Source of the DNA: Paramecium pentaurelia
Taxonomy: Eukaryota; Ciliophora; Oligohymenophorea; Peniculida; Parameciidae
Length of the DNA stretch: 64,000 nucleotides
Assembly: GCA_905183005.1 (NCBI GenBank)
Contig: CAJJDO010000046.1
Location: 191,946-255,945, forward strand
Direction of reading: 5' to 3'
Part shown: piece by piece, positions 11,787 through 23,796 of the stretch
How positions within the stretch are numbered: the stretch's first letter is position 1
Layout of the letters: each line of letters opens with the position of its first letter
Made by a program: the position numbers and the translations under genes
Notes under the pieces: generated by a model
Databases searched by the model: none
The model's input: the letters and a program-made list of their open reading frames with translations, nothing else
Told to the model about the DNA's origin: nothing

Positions 11787-12499
11787 TCAGAGATCATCAT
11801 ATCTACGAATAACTTCATATCCTTCCATAACAGCATTAATGTATCGTTCATATTTCTTTAACATATCCCCATATAATTTCATATTTTCTAATCGTTATTC
11901 CTTAGATTGCAATTTTTATTGTATATAGTTATTATCATCATCAAGTAAAGCAGTTCTCATTTGCAAATCTTATACTTCAAGTATGATATCCATAGACTTT
12001 TCCATACAATCACTCAAACGTTTCTTACAATTTCTAATTTCTTCATATTCTTCAAAAGACATTGGAGGATTATCTTTGATTTATTGAATTGGAGAAAGTC
12101 GATTGCAAATTTGTAATACATGGCAAAGGAGAACACCTTCTTCATCACGTTAGTTAAAAAGTTAAACAATATGCATGCGATAATGAGGAACATCAAGGCA
12201 TGTAGTAGTACTACAAACTATGTAGGATACTTTTGGACAATGTTTTGGTAGTGGTGTTTAAAAGTTCATTTTTTTCCATTTGAACACTTTTTTTGAATTG
12301 TCTTTTAGTCTTGGAAATCCTAAATTCCTTAAAGAGGCTTTTCTTAAAAAGTATAAATAACCATCTACAATATTGAATTTAAATATAATTTACTTTTTGG
12401 TTCATAATAAATATCCTCTGGATGTTCATCAAACATAGGTATTGTATGATCTTTTCCATTCATTAATAAATCTTCATACTCATTGCCTAACAAAGACAT
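11787..12499 (-). CDS. Coiled-coil protein, 5' segment of the same probable gene
   Basis: ATG 12499-12497 (MSLLGNEYEDLLMNGKDHT) and TGA 11789-11787, with a 29-nt intron at 12365-12393, give 227 residues. A folded N-terminal part (YLYFLRKASLRNLGF, TPLPKHCPKVSYIV) precedes helices beginning PPMSFEEYEEIRNCKKRLSD. The frame stops just where the downstream frame (to 10282) is already open, with an overlap of roughly 30 nt. Only a 61-nt intron could join them by splicing, about twice the longest ordinary intron here. A one-base error or a real frameshift is more economical. Two separate genes 22 bp apart is the other reading. Confidence 0.65.
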
Positions 12500-12713
12500 G
12501 TAATATAAAAATACCATTTAGCCAACGATAGTGATAAGGTGGTGATGCATATTAAGTGCTATCCATAATTAATTAAATGATTAAACACATTATGGTTATC
12601 TTACTTCATTCAATTCTTTACTTCAATTTATTTCGAACAAAAATTAATAAATTAATATTAAAGAGTAATTTATATTTTTGTAATATAATTTTGATCCAAA
12701 TAATATATATTTA

Positions 12714-14378
12714 TCAATGATTCACTTATGTGGTATAGATGCGATAAACATCATCAAAGGTATTCACTTCTTCTTACTTCAATTTTCTTTGTTCTTCATA
12801 GAATTATTTTGCAGCATCAATATCCTTTAATAAATATAGAATCTTACTTTCAAAGCAACTTAATGAGCTACTGTAATTTATTTTAATCTAGCTCCACACA
12901 AAATAGAAGCTTATCTTCTACCTGTTAATTAATTTACTTATTTAACCTAATGATAATTATTATATATATTACCAAATAATCTTTTTCATATTAAATAGTT
13001 TTGTCGAAGAATTGATTTTCTAATTCAACATGTAATTTGAAATCAATAAATCCTAAATTAGATCTCACTTCATCATTGGCTCCAGTCTCTAAAGACTTTC
13101 TGGTATGATTTTCAATAGCATCTAATAATTTTCTGAAACCCTAATGTAATAAATAATCATAATACTTCCCAATTATCTGCAAATTCTTCATCTTCAGGTG
13201 GGACAACAGCTCCAGTTGCATGAGGACCCTTTGGAGGAGGAGAAATAACAAAATGAGGTTCCTCATCAACATGATGATCTGGTTATTAATCATCAATAAT
13301 AATTTCAGGATGATCATCATCACCAGAATCATCAGTATCATTAGTATCATCAGAATCATTAGTATCATTAGTATCATTAGTATCATCAGAATCATTAGTA
13401 TTATCAGAATCATTTGTATCATCTGAATCACCTGTATCATCTGAATTACCAGAATCACCTGAATCTGCATCCTCAATATTATTATTAGTTTCTTCTTTCT
13501 TTGATGATGTATCTTTATGTGTTGGTTTAGAACCAGAACCTGTTTTACCTCCACTTGGTTATGTACTTACTCCACCTCCATTGGTGATTTTAACATTAAG
13601 ATCTCCAGAATCAGTTGTTCCATCATCATTTTAAACAACAACTACAGTTCCAATTTAATTATCACATCCTGGAATAAGAACAACTGCATTATTTGCCTTA
13701 TCATCATCATCAACTTAATCCAATTAAGTCAATGCTCTAGGTCTGATTCTTTGAATAAGTGAAATTTCATCAAATGTACCTTATTCAATTTCAGGGACAA
13801 TGAGATCTGATTTATCATCAATCTTTTCCATTAAATTGACTAATTATCCACTACGATAGAGTTTGACGAATTTGCTAACTCTATCATGGAATTATGTCAC
13901 TTAAGCTAAAGATGATGCTCCTCCTTCTAATTATGTCAGTTCTTCTCTTAAAAATTTTACTAAGGCTAAAGCATATCTGAAATTTCTTATATCATTCACA
14001 TAATTATTTGTTAATGCACATCTTCATATATTTAAAATACTCTTACATGCTTGCTTCCAAAACTCCAATTTTCTTTATATTAGACTTTTATCTTCCACTC
14101 ATCCAATTAATGAAACTCTCACTAGCTAATATATCACTTTGCTTTTAAGCTATATCATCTTCTTTGTTTTGACATTCAGCTCTTTAATTCAAAACAGATT
14201 GATTAAGAGAATCAGCAACACTTTATTTCTCACCAATTCTTCTTTGCCAAGCTAGCTCTAATCCCTCTAATTCTAACTCAGCGTTGTGCTTTAACTCAGC
14301 CAATAATTGTAATACGTTTTCCTCACTTGATGTACTTAGTGCCATTGTTAGCACCAAAGCCAATAACATATACTTCAT
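12714..14378 (-). CDS. Secreted acidic-repeat protein, trichocyst-matrix-like
   Basis: ATG 14378-14376 starts a signal peptide (MKYMLLALVLTMALSTSS). Introns of 34, 25, 26 and 23 nt leave 518 residues. The N-terminal 200 residues are helical (AELELEGLELAWQRRIGEKQ) and resemble the coiled coils of trichocyst matrix proteins, which are processed and crystallise in Paramecium secretory granules. A Ser/Gly/Asp linker follows, then about fifty residues of SDDTND-type repeats (see 13321-13480). A Pro-rich patch (VISPPPKGPHA) and a second helical domain (KDIDAAKQFYEEQRKLKQEE) end the protein. The acidic repeat would bind calcium well, which suits a granule content protein. Assignment to the trichocyst family rests on architecture, not on a signature. 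Confidence 0.7.
13321..13480 (-). repeat. Tandem acidic repeat SDDTND inside the secreted protein
   Basis: Reading the minus strand, codons for Asp-Asp-Thr-Asn-Asp-Ser alternate about a dozen times, with Gly replacing some Asn at the 5' side. The nucleotide unit is roughly GATGATACTAATGATTCT. Slight variation between units suggests an old, slipping minisatellite. Confidence 0.8.
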
Positions 14379-15450
14379 TTAATTAATTTATACAAAAACG
14401 GATTAGAACTTCCCTTACTTTAATAGATTTTTTCTCAAACCCACTACTCTGGATTATATTAGAAATTAATGAACAACGAAATCAATATATGATAACTGCT
14501 TTACTACAAAAATTATTCATTAATAAACATCTTTATTGTAAATTACAAATCCAACATCTCAATAGAGTATCTCTCTCATGACTAATTACTTTACTAAAGA
14601 TCAACACACTGTCCATTCAAAATAAGATTTAAGATTATACACAAATTTTACCAAATCCACCATCCTTCCCCATATTAATCTTCATTATTGTAGTGTCATA
14701 CTAATGAATAATTCAAATCTAATTACTACATAAGTACTCCCTTTATTAAGATACAAGTACTCTCTACTAATCAAACATTGATCTATCAAAAATAGTTAAA
14801 ATCTATTTCTAAACTTATACACTTATCTTAATAAATTAAGCAAGAAAATTAAATTATTATGGAATAGTATAAATTGTGATTTTAAGACTTTAAATCTTAA
14901 TAAATGCAAGGATCATTTTGAGTATTACTAATTAAATTACAACTTTATATACACAATTATGTCAAATCAAAATAGAATTTTTGTACTTAAACATAAATGT
15001 TATTTTGAAGATATAAACTAGTTAACCATTGAAATAAATATTAAACATATAATATACAATAAATTTATAGAATTTTATTCACAAACGAAAGCAATACTAT
15101 CAGATTTAGTATAAACTGCAAAATATATAAAAGTAGTCATTATTGCAATAAAAATTCAAATTATTATTATGATATTATTAATAGCGCTACATTATTACCT
15201 TAAACAAAATTTTATAGTGTTGACCTTGACTATTTTAAGAAATATTTTATCTTACATAGTTTACTCTGATCTTTCATTTAAAAATTCATGGAATAATAAG
15301 TAAATTTATAAAAAGAGAGTACTTCTTGGTTTATTTATGTATTATTTTAATAAAATTATAAATATCCTTTTAGCCAAAATTCCAATCCAAACACAAAAAG
15401 CAAAAAAGAAAACCTATATACTTAATATTATGATTCCCTATCTGATTTAT
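14379..15450. other. Interval without a supported gene
   Basis: About 1.07 kb of AT-rich sequence with frequent TGA/TCA in every frame. No tRNA or clear repeat is visible. It separates two divergent loci and presumably contains their promoters. Confidence 0.45.
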
Positions 15451-16089
15451 GCCACAAAATTATGAAAATTATCATAAATAATTGTCTTTTTATACAGACT
15501 CATTTTATGAAGTTGAAATTTATCAGAATGTTAATAATAATTTAGAATAAAGACTAACTTATTATCATTTACAAAAAGTATAAAAATAGTAGTTCATCAA
15601 ATTAATGAAATTTGAAAATAGAACAAATCCTATCTACTTTAAATTATAATCTTCTTTTGAATAATATCATAATAAAGATTGATCCTTAGAAGAAACTTTT
15701 AAACTGAAAAATTATAATAATTATTTCAAATCTTTCCATTTATAATTGTATTAGATTAATCATTGTCTTAAATAGATATAAGCTATGAAATTATCAAAAT
15801 CACAAATTATAAATCACATATGAAGATGAAAATATATAATATTAGATAGGATGTTCCAATATAATGAAAAACCTTAAGAATATCTAAATTTAAAAATTGT
15901 GAGAAAAAGTGCACTAAAAATTAAATTATCTATTGCCTAAATCAAATTGGAAATAAAGCCAAAAACTTCAAAAGGAAGACTTAAGATATGTTTAATTAGG
16001 ATGATTTAAATGTTAAGATGAATTAATTCATATTTGAACCCTCTTACCATCATTTAATTTAATTGTCTATGAATCAAGTAAAAAAATGA
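15451..16089 (+). pseudogene. Decayed protein gene
   Basis: A frame starting MPQNYENYHKQLSFYTDSFY is open for about 75 codons, meets TGA near 15679, continues coding-like (SLEETFKLKNYNNYFKSFH), and meets further TGA codons near 15821-15830. Another frame then looks coding to TGA 16087-16089 (EKKCTKNQIIYCLNQIGNK). No set of GT...AG introns repairs all breaks. Codon choice, with many TAA/TAG as Gln, still looks ciliate. A pseudogene is the simplest reading. A real gene whose introns I failed to place is possible. No family recognised. Confidence 0.45.
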
Positions 16090-16185
16090 GAGGGTATGAA
16101 TATATTGATGCTAAAATCTCTTAAAAATTTTAGATAAGTATTATCACCATTAATGAGCATATATTGATATACAAATCATTATTAA

Positions 16186-16788
16186 TCAAGAATGATGCAT
16201 TTCTACATGACGAATAACTTGCATGATGTAAGGAAAGTTCATCCCACAAACTGGGCATAATTCAGGTTAGTATTATTTTTATATTTATTATTATTTTAAT
16301 TTCTATTAGTCTAATAATTATTAAAAACTTGGTTCATTACTGACTTACTATATTTACGGCTATGGGATATTCTAATTTTATTGATCTTCAATCTTTTTCA
16401 AAGTAGGACATCTATGATCTTCTCTTTGTCTATGTTTGAGACAAATTTCCATGCCACAATCTTTACATTAGACTCTATTAAGATCTGTTAATTTATTTTT
16501 ACAGATTGGGCAAAACTTTTTCTCTTTAGGTTGCTAGGGGCAATCCTTTTAGAAATGCTCTTCCCATATCATATTTTCATTTTAATCTGAGGTATAACTA
16601 ATTCCCTTTTCACAAATTGGACATTTTAAGACCTATTTTTTAATTGATAATTTTGTGCATTCATGAGCTTCTGGTGTACGATGTTCTTTGCAAAATTCGT
16701 TATTACATAGAGAACAAGAATATGGAAGAAAATCCTTTTGTCTACATATAGAGTATTGACATCTTTTTCCTATGTTGTAATCTAACAT
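16186..16788 (-). CDS. Two-AN1 zinc-finger protein with C-terminal C2H2 finger
   Basis: A single exon of 200 residues runs from ATG 16788-16786 to TGA 16188-16186. The first AN1-type finger spans about residues 5-45 (GKRCQYSICRQKDFLPYSC, then FCKEHRTPEAHEC). The second lies at about 90-130 (FCPICKNKLTD, MEICLKHRQREDHRC). Both have the Cys/His spacing of AN1 domains. A Gln-rich linker (PQPQIQQVSNEPSFQQLL) leads to LCPVCGMNFPYIMQVIRHVEMHH, a C2H2 finger near the stop. The two-AN1 layout is that of ZFAND2/AIRAP, which couples to the proteasome and p97 under proteotoxic stress. The extra C2H2 finger in place of UIMs is a difference. The Rab gene ends 48 bp upstream. Confidence 0.85.
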
Positions 16789-16836
16789 TTTGAGATAAGT
16801 ATTGATTATTAATATTAATTTATTATATATAATTTA

Positions 16837-17583
16837 TCAACAACATGTTTTATCCTTCTTTTCTGGTTCTGATTTTAGAGTTGAAGATGTGTTTGTTACT
16901 TATTTTGGATTCTGAAAGTATGGTCCTAATTTTATTCCATAAACCTTTTGTCAATAATATTCTTACTTCTTATGTATAATCAATTGCCTTATTGTCAATT
17001 TTTACTAATATTCTTTAAGCGATATCCTCAAATACTTTATCTATATTCTATCCAGTTTTTGCAGATGTTTCCAAATAATTCATTTTATTTTATTAAGCAT
17101 ATTCAAGGGCCTCTTTTGTAGAAACTTGACGTCTTTATAGATCAATATATTTTTGTACTCTGATTCTAAATCTAATTTATTGCCAACTAAACTAACTTCT
17201 ACAAATTCATGTGTGCAATCTAATATTTCATTATGCCATTTCATCACATTATAATAGGTGTCTTTCTTTGTTAAATCAAATACTAGAACTACTCCAATAG
17301 ATCTAATTTATTTCAATCATACCCTTTATAATAAGATCTTGTTATTGATCTAAAGCTCTCTTATCCAGCCTTCAAATCATATATACAAAAATACAGTGTC
17401 CCAAATTTAAATCTTAATTGTCCTGTCATTGATTTTTAATAATTAACTTCCAAATTCTACTCCGATTGTAGTTTCATGGTCTTCATTAAACTTCTTCTCT
17501 GTATAGTTTAACAATATGCATGATTTTCCAACACTAGTATCACCAACTATAATATATTTAAATAGAAAGTGATAATGATCCAT
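16837..17583 (-). CDS. Rab2-like small GTPase
   Basis: Introns of 25, 20, 26 and 22 nt leave 217 residues. All GTPase motifs are present: G1 GDTSVGKS, switch I with HETTIGVEFG, G3 WDTAGQESFRSITRSYYKG (intron after WDT), G4 GNKLDLES and G5 ETSAKTG. The C terminus ends CC, a double geranylgeranylation site, so the protein cycles on membranes. LFKYIIVGDT at the start, QESFRSITRSYY and LDLESRRQVS are closest to the Rab2/Rab4/Rab14 group. Rab2 is the best guess; it acts between ER, Golgi and late endocytic compartments. Start chosen at the ATG that gives MDHYHFLFKYI. Confidence 0.9.
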
Positions 17584-19042
17584 AAAATTAATTCGAATTT
17601 AATTTAATAATAATTCAATATCCAGATATCCTTAATATTCAATATATCTATTAATAACACTCATAAGTATTCTATAGAAATAATTATAATTTTCTCTTAT
17701 GTTATATATAACAACAATTATTATATAATGATTCTACTGCAAAAAGTTATTTGAATAACCTGTAAACAACATCATAAAACGAAATGATATAGATATTTAT
17801 TTAAGATGATTGATAAAAGATGTTAAATTTACTCAAAAATAAAATTTGAGCATATATTATTAAAGTGATTTTTTTGATAATTTCTTTTATACTTTTGTGA
17901 ATATAAATTACATTTTCATTAAAAAAATTAAATTTATAAGAATTTGCAATTCCATAAATTATTTATCTTTCTTTTGAAATTCAGATAATAATATTAGAAA
18001 TTGTAAATGTAAATATAATTATTTTGGAATTGAATATAGTTATATTACAATTATATCTGACAGGTTAAAGTCTCTCAATAAATTCTTAATGCTTTAATAA
18101 TGACATATATTTTATAGGATATATTAAACTATTCTATGATAAGATTATATTAATTATAAAATTGTAGATTAAAACACAAACTTAATCTATATTCATAAAA
18201 ATCATAAATTATAAAGAAAGTTAATCAATAAAATAAGTCAGGAATTATCAAAGTTTATCAAAGATTATCCTGAATTTAATGATTTTGTTTATTGTTATCT
18301 CATCACAGATTTTTAAACTAAAATTTTTTAATTATTCTAATATCAATAATCAAAAATAGATACTAACTAAAATAGATCATTAATTTAATCATTTTAATTA
18401 TAAATAAAATACTTAAAAATTGTAAATAAAATAAAAAAAATTCTTAAAAAATCAAACTCTACCATGTATTAGAAAAGTAGATAAATATCAACTTAGTTGT
18501 TTATAAATTACAGAAGAGAGAGAAAAGTCCATTTTTGAAATTTATTTAAAGAATAGGATAAATTATGAAATAGTTATATATTATTTCTATAAATGAAGTT
18601 ATAAGTAAGTAATTAAAGGTTAGTAACTTTATATTCACTTATTTATTTTGAAGTGAACAAAAAAGATATGTGTGTACTCAAAGAAATTTTAAGATATTCA
18701 CTTATTTCAAGAAAAGAGATTTAATATATTTAAAATGTGAAAGAGATCAATTATAGAATTAAAACTTAAGAGATTAATTTATTAAACAAGTATACTAATA
18801 ATCATTATAATTTTTATTTGAATTAGAGTGATATTAAACAAGAATTAATAGAGAGATTATAATTAAAATATAATAGAATTATCATATTACAAATTATCAA
18901 AGCTCATTAATTTAGAATTGATTGATGATTATTTATGACTTAAAAATAGTATTAATAAGATAGTATTCTCATTATAGGAAATTTAGATAAAATCTTTAAT
19001 TAATTAAGTATTGACTAAAATTATAATAATATTAATAATTTT
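17584..19042. other. Interval without a supported gene
   Basis: About 1.46 kb of very AT-rich sequence, the longest empty stretch in the window, between divergent genes. Stops are dense in all six frames. I found no tRNA-like cloverleaf and no repeat longer than simple A/T runs. Confidence 0.5.
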
Positions 19043-20962
19043 ATGAGCAATAATGCATAATTGTTACCATCTGAATGGGAGTATCCAGAGTAAAATCCAG
19101 ATTATAAAGGAAATGATTTAGATAGGAGATTAGAATAGGGTCCAATAGAAGATAGAGGATGTACAGATTGTATATGGTGCATTCTATATTTAATAATGTG
19201 GGGAGGTTTAATTACAATAGGAATAATTGCATTGTCTAATGGTTCACCTGAGACTTTATTTTTACCTTACAATAGTGTATTTATATATAAATAATGAAAG
19301 GATGGTCAATAATGTGGGGTTAGTGAAAATTTTGAAAGTTGTCCATACTCATATTTAATGAACACCACATAAATTGATGATACTTAAAATGGAAATTTTT
19401 AATTTTATTGTGTAGTAAGCTGTCCATCAACTGTGAATGAATAAGTTAATTATTGCACAGTAAATGGTATTGAAACATTAGATACATTATATGGAACATA
19501 CGATTGTAAATATTAATATATGATATTATATTAGATATGTCTGTATGTTCTCCATATAAAAGTGATCCTTATTGGGATTTAACAAAAGATTTCTTTAGTT
19601 TTACAGCAAGTGAAGCAGATTTCTAAGATATTGGAAAGACATGGGCAATTTCATTATTTGTTTGTGTCATAACCTTGATTTTAGCGTAAATATAAAAATA
19701 ATGAAATTAGTAATTTCATAATGTTTTTGGTGAAGAAGTGTGCATCATGTTTAGTTTGGGGTGTGCTTATTTTATACTTTTCTTTATTAATTTTATTTGG
19801 TTTTTTGTTTTATTATAGTGGTAAAGGAGATTTTTCAAATGCACATTTTGGAAATAGTTATGGATGGTGTTTAACAATAGCAATAATATTTTGGAGTATT
19901 GCAGGGTAAAAATATTGAATAATTTTAGAATTTCATTTTTAATGTTGGGATGCTATTATAAAAGGATTTATTTAGCTATAGCTGTAATAAAGGCAGCAGC
20001 AGATTTTACTAGAGATGTGTGGTAGGTAGTAATAGTACCATTAAGCATATTTGGAGTAATGATAGCATTCTTAATATTTTGGATATATAGTACAACTTAT
20101 TTAATGTCATATGGATCTCCAGAATATAATAAAACTCCATTTCCTGAAATTGATCTTAATTCTGGAGTAATAGGAATGATTATTGGTAATTCAATAGCAT
20201 TTTATTGGAATTGTTAATTTGCAATGGCATTTAGTTAGTATGTAGTAGCTAGTTGCTGTTGTATGTGGTATTTCCATCATATGGGAGTTAATTTACATCG
20301 TCCAGTATTCAAAAGTATAAAAAGAGGATTGATGCATCATAGTGGATCTTTAGCTTTGGGATCTTTGATTTTAACATTTGTGGCTGTATTAAGATTTACC
20401 TTTGATTTGTTACATGTATAATAATAATGATATAAGTTAGAAAATATTTAAATAAGGAGTTCAATAGAATAAGGGAGCTACTGGATGTTTGAAATGTTGG
20501 TTTGGATATTATGGATGTATAATACATTGTTTTGAGAGATTTATAAGATTTATTACTTAAAATGCATATATAATGGTTGCAATGACAGGAAAATCATTTT
20601 GTAAATCAGCTCATGATGGTTATTATTTAATATTTCGACATAAAACTGCTGTTGCAATTACAGATGGTATTGGTGAAATATTTAGTACATTGGCTAATTT
20701 ATCAATTGGGATAACAGCAACATTTATTGGATTTATAATGATCACTTAGATTGATCATTATTCAAATCAAATTTCATCTCCTGTATTACCAACAGTATTC
20801 TTTGCCTTTATCTCATTAACATTATCAAGTATTTTTATGAATGTTTATGGAATGGGAATTGATACAATATTATTATGCTATATGGCAGATAGAGAATTAT
20901 TCTCTACAGCAAAATCAGTTCCATAATCTCTATAAGAGTTTTTAGATAAGTATTAAAAATGA
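19043..20962 (+). CDS. Choline-transporter-like membrane protein (SLC44/CTL)
   Basis: Five introns (24, 29, 25, 23 and 25 nt) leave 597 residues. A cytosolic N terminus leads to the first membrane span (CILYLIMWGGLITIGIIAL). A large Cys-rich outer loop follows (CGVSENFESCPYSYL, CVVSCPSTVNEQVNYC), then about nine more spans. Near the end the family block reads RFIRFITQNAYIMVAMTGKS followed by FCKSAHDGYYLI. This is the signature region of choline-transporter-like proteins, which move choline or ethanolamine across plasma and mitochondrial membranes for phospholipid synthesis. The length is typical for the family. Single-gene context; the next gene is convergent, 47 bp away. Confidence 0.9.
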
Positions 20963-21009
20963 ATTATAAATAAATAATATGATATATTTGGGTAATATTA
21001 TTTATGCCA

Positions 21010-22009
21010 TCATAATCCTAATTGTGAACGTAGCCATCCAAAATTGTGTTCAATTAGTTAAATAATTTAATTGACAACTTCAATTTCTTTTGTTATTCGT
21101 TATGATTAATGTTTAGATTATTAAAATATATTATTGCAATCTTGCTTGATATCATTAACTTATTCTTGTTTTAACTAATATAAATTGATGAGTACATTAA
21201 TTCTTTGATTAATTTCATTATATTCCAATTCTAATTATTTAACAAGATGTTCAGTTTCATTAATGTTATCTTAGATTTCATCCAAAAATTATAAAACATT
21301 ATCTAATTATGATTAATATAATGTGATTAAATTTTTGGTTTATTATTCTTTTTCATCAAAATATTTATCTTCTAATGACATCATATCTGTTGTAAAATCA
21401 ATCAAATCGTTTAATAAGGGTTTTAAACTTTATTGATCAATTTTCAGAGACAATGGATTTCTAAACTTAAGAATATAATAAATTTTACTTTTGATTTACA
21501 TAATCATATCTTCTCTCTTATAATTAAATTGTTAATTTATGATATTATTCTTTTTGTATATTCTCCCTATTTTGACAAATCTCTATATTTTTTATTAATA
21601 ATTCCTTCTCTTTCTTTTTAGTTGACATCATATGTTCAAATTATTCAATGTGAGGTTTATGTGCATAGATCTCTTCTCGTACATCATACTATTTATTATT
21701 TTCACAACTACTTTATTCTCCTTCAGTTTTGCAATCAATTCCTCTAACGATTCAACATTTTACATGCACTCATCTAATTTAGATTTTTAGAGTTTATTAG
21801 TATTATTCCTTTATTTTATTAGTTTCTCTGTATATTTATAATCATTTATTATTACCATTAATTCCATTCAATAATTACAATAAATCTCCTGTAGGTTCAT
21901 CTGCCTAAATGTGTAGTTAAACTGTTTCTAATAATGTTGATCCCAATTCTGTTTCTCGCAGCTAATCTAATTGAGCATATACAACCGATACAAGTATCAA
22001 AATTATCAT
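21010..22009 (-). CDS. Trichocyst-matrix-like secreted coiled-coil protein
   Basis: ATG 22009-22007 begins a short signal peptide (MIILILVSVVYA) followed by QLDQLRETELGSTLLETVQL. This opening, with a helix and then GDLLQLLNGI, is the pattern I associate with Paramecium trichocyst matrix proteins (TMP; Grl in Tetrahymena). Introns of 28, 23 and 34 nt leave 304 residues, almost all coiled coil (KSKLDECMQNVESLEELI, ITKEIEVVNQIIQLIEHNF). TMPs are stored in dense-core trichocysts, proteolytically matured and crystallised, and expand on exocytosis. The family has many members, so the gene number cannot be given. The next gene, on the other strand, also encodes a secreted protein. Confidence 0.75.
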
Positions 22010-22129
22010 ATCGAAAAACGATATTAAAAATATTCTTATATATAAATACATTTATAACATAATCATCAACCAGTTATAATTATACACTTTTTATTCATAA
22101 TTTAAATACTAAATTTTAATATTAATAAT

Positions 22130-22939
22130 ATGAAATTAATTATTCTATTGACATTCATCCTTATAGTCAATTCTGCAGATATTAAAGCATGTCTATGTTC
22201 AAATTTGTACACTGAGTTTGACTGTAGTAATGCTGTCTCTTTTCAAGCAGCTAGCTAAGACTTATTTGATGTTAAGGTTTGTATATGGCTTGAAGGATAA
22301 TGTATAGATATCATTAAGGATTTTGATTTTCCTTGTAATGTACTTGATGAAGATACATGTAATAATATACCTTCATGTGCATGGTAAAATTTACAATGTC
22401 AAAAATTTACCAAATGTTCAGATTATACATATGAAAAAAGTATTCTATCTAAATCTTGTGATGATATTAATTGTTTAGATAATGGAACTTAATGTGCTTT
22501 TGATTTGATAGGACGAAGTGAATAATATTGCGAAGATATAGCCTTTGAAGAAGATTGTTCAAGAATATATTTATTATATAAGAAAACTTTATGTAATTGG
22601 AATGGGTCTGCATGTGTAGGACAAAAATTATCTTCTTGTTCAAGTTTAACAGAAAAATAATGTTTATAAGCTAATGCCTAATGTGCTTGGAAAAATAATT
22701 CTTGTGTTAAAAGAACATGTGAAGATGGGCAATATTCCTTTTATTAGTCAGAAGGAGTTAAACTATGTTCAAGTTACTTAGATATTGAAACTGATTAGAT
22801 TATGTACTGTGAAATAAATGAAGATGGATAATGTGGAACATCAAATCCTGAAGATTTAGATAGAAGAAATTGTTATTCATAATCCTTTTAATAATATTAC
22901 TGGAATCCAGATAATGAAGAATGTTAGATGTGCTCATGA
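22130..22939 (+). CDS. Secreted Cys-rich protein
   Basis: An intronless frame of 269 codons starts with a clear signal peptide (MKLIILLTFILIVNSADIKA). It holds more than thirty cysteines at irregular short intervals, for example CAWQNLQCQKFTKC, CDDINCLDNGTQCAF and CLQANAQCAWKNNSC. The recurring CxW/AW patterns resemble the periodic Cys units of ciliate surface antigens and other secreted proteins, but at a much smaller size and without a C-terminal membrane or GPI-type hydrophobic tail. It is probably released or stored in granules. The 120-bp gap to the divergent trichocyst-matrix-like gene could allow shared control, but no element is visible. Confidence 0.75.
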
Positions 22940-23796
22940 TCAGAATAGTATACAATTATAAAATTTAAAATTCAATTTTATGCTTATATATTTATATTAA
23001 TCATTCCTCTTATTTCAATAAATATCCTATGATTAAATTCTAGAAATAACATTCACAAAAAGTATACTAATAAGTGTAAAATCTGAATTCATTAATTTAA
23101 TTTATAAATTTAATGCAGAATATTAAAATGAATTCATTATTTATATAATATCAGTATTATATTATTAGTAATTATAATAAAGTATTCACTATTTTTATTA
23201 TGATACCACCTTATTTCTCTTAATAATATTATATACTCTAATGTTTGATTATTTTCAAAATTTATTTATTGTATGGCATTTTCTCTAACATTCATTTTAT
23301 TAATTATATTATTGTTATTAAGAATGATATCAAATTGATACTGATATAATTTTATGAATTATAATTTGAATTATAAACTTGATATATTTGAACTTATTGT
23401 TTTTGGATTTAAAAAAATACATTTAAATTATGATTTATTTTATAATTTCTGAGACCATCTATACTTTTACTGAGAATAATTTATGGAATGATGAGTTTTC
23501 TTGTTTTATTTATATATTTTATATTAAATCAACAATAGTGTTTAAATATATAATTCCAATTTAAATTTTTATTGCTTCAAGCAAATTATACCTCAAATGA
23601 GCAAAAAAATTTAATCTAAAATAAATACATTTATGAGACCATGTTAATGTTTTTCATTCTAAAATAATTGTTTTTTTTACTCAAAAATAAATAAAATAAA
23701 ATAATAAATAATTATATTATTATTATGTTAGTTTTTACGTTTCGATTAAAATTTATTTAAAACTGTATATTATGTTAATATATATTAAGAAAGAAC
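22940..23796. other. Interval without a supported gene
   Basis: About 860 bp of A/T-dominated sequence with simple runs (poly-A near 23670-23700). No open frame with coding character and no RNA gene seen. It lies between convergent genes and should contain only 3' ends. Confidence 0.5.

Noticed and set aside
13141..13554. Minus-strand open frame rich in Ile/Leu/Met over the acidic repeat, and its plus-strand Ile-rich counterpart at 13220-13426
   Set aside because: Both are other-frame readings of the GAT/ACT-rich repeat of the secreted acidic protein. They have simple composition and no start or splice context.
15451..16089. TGA read as an amino acid (selenocysteine) to save the broken frame
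   Set aside because: Several TGA codons and a frame change occur in a short stretch, with no selenoprotein motif. Decay is simpler.
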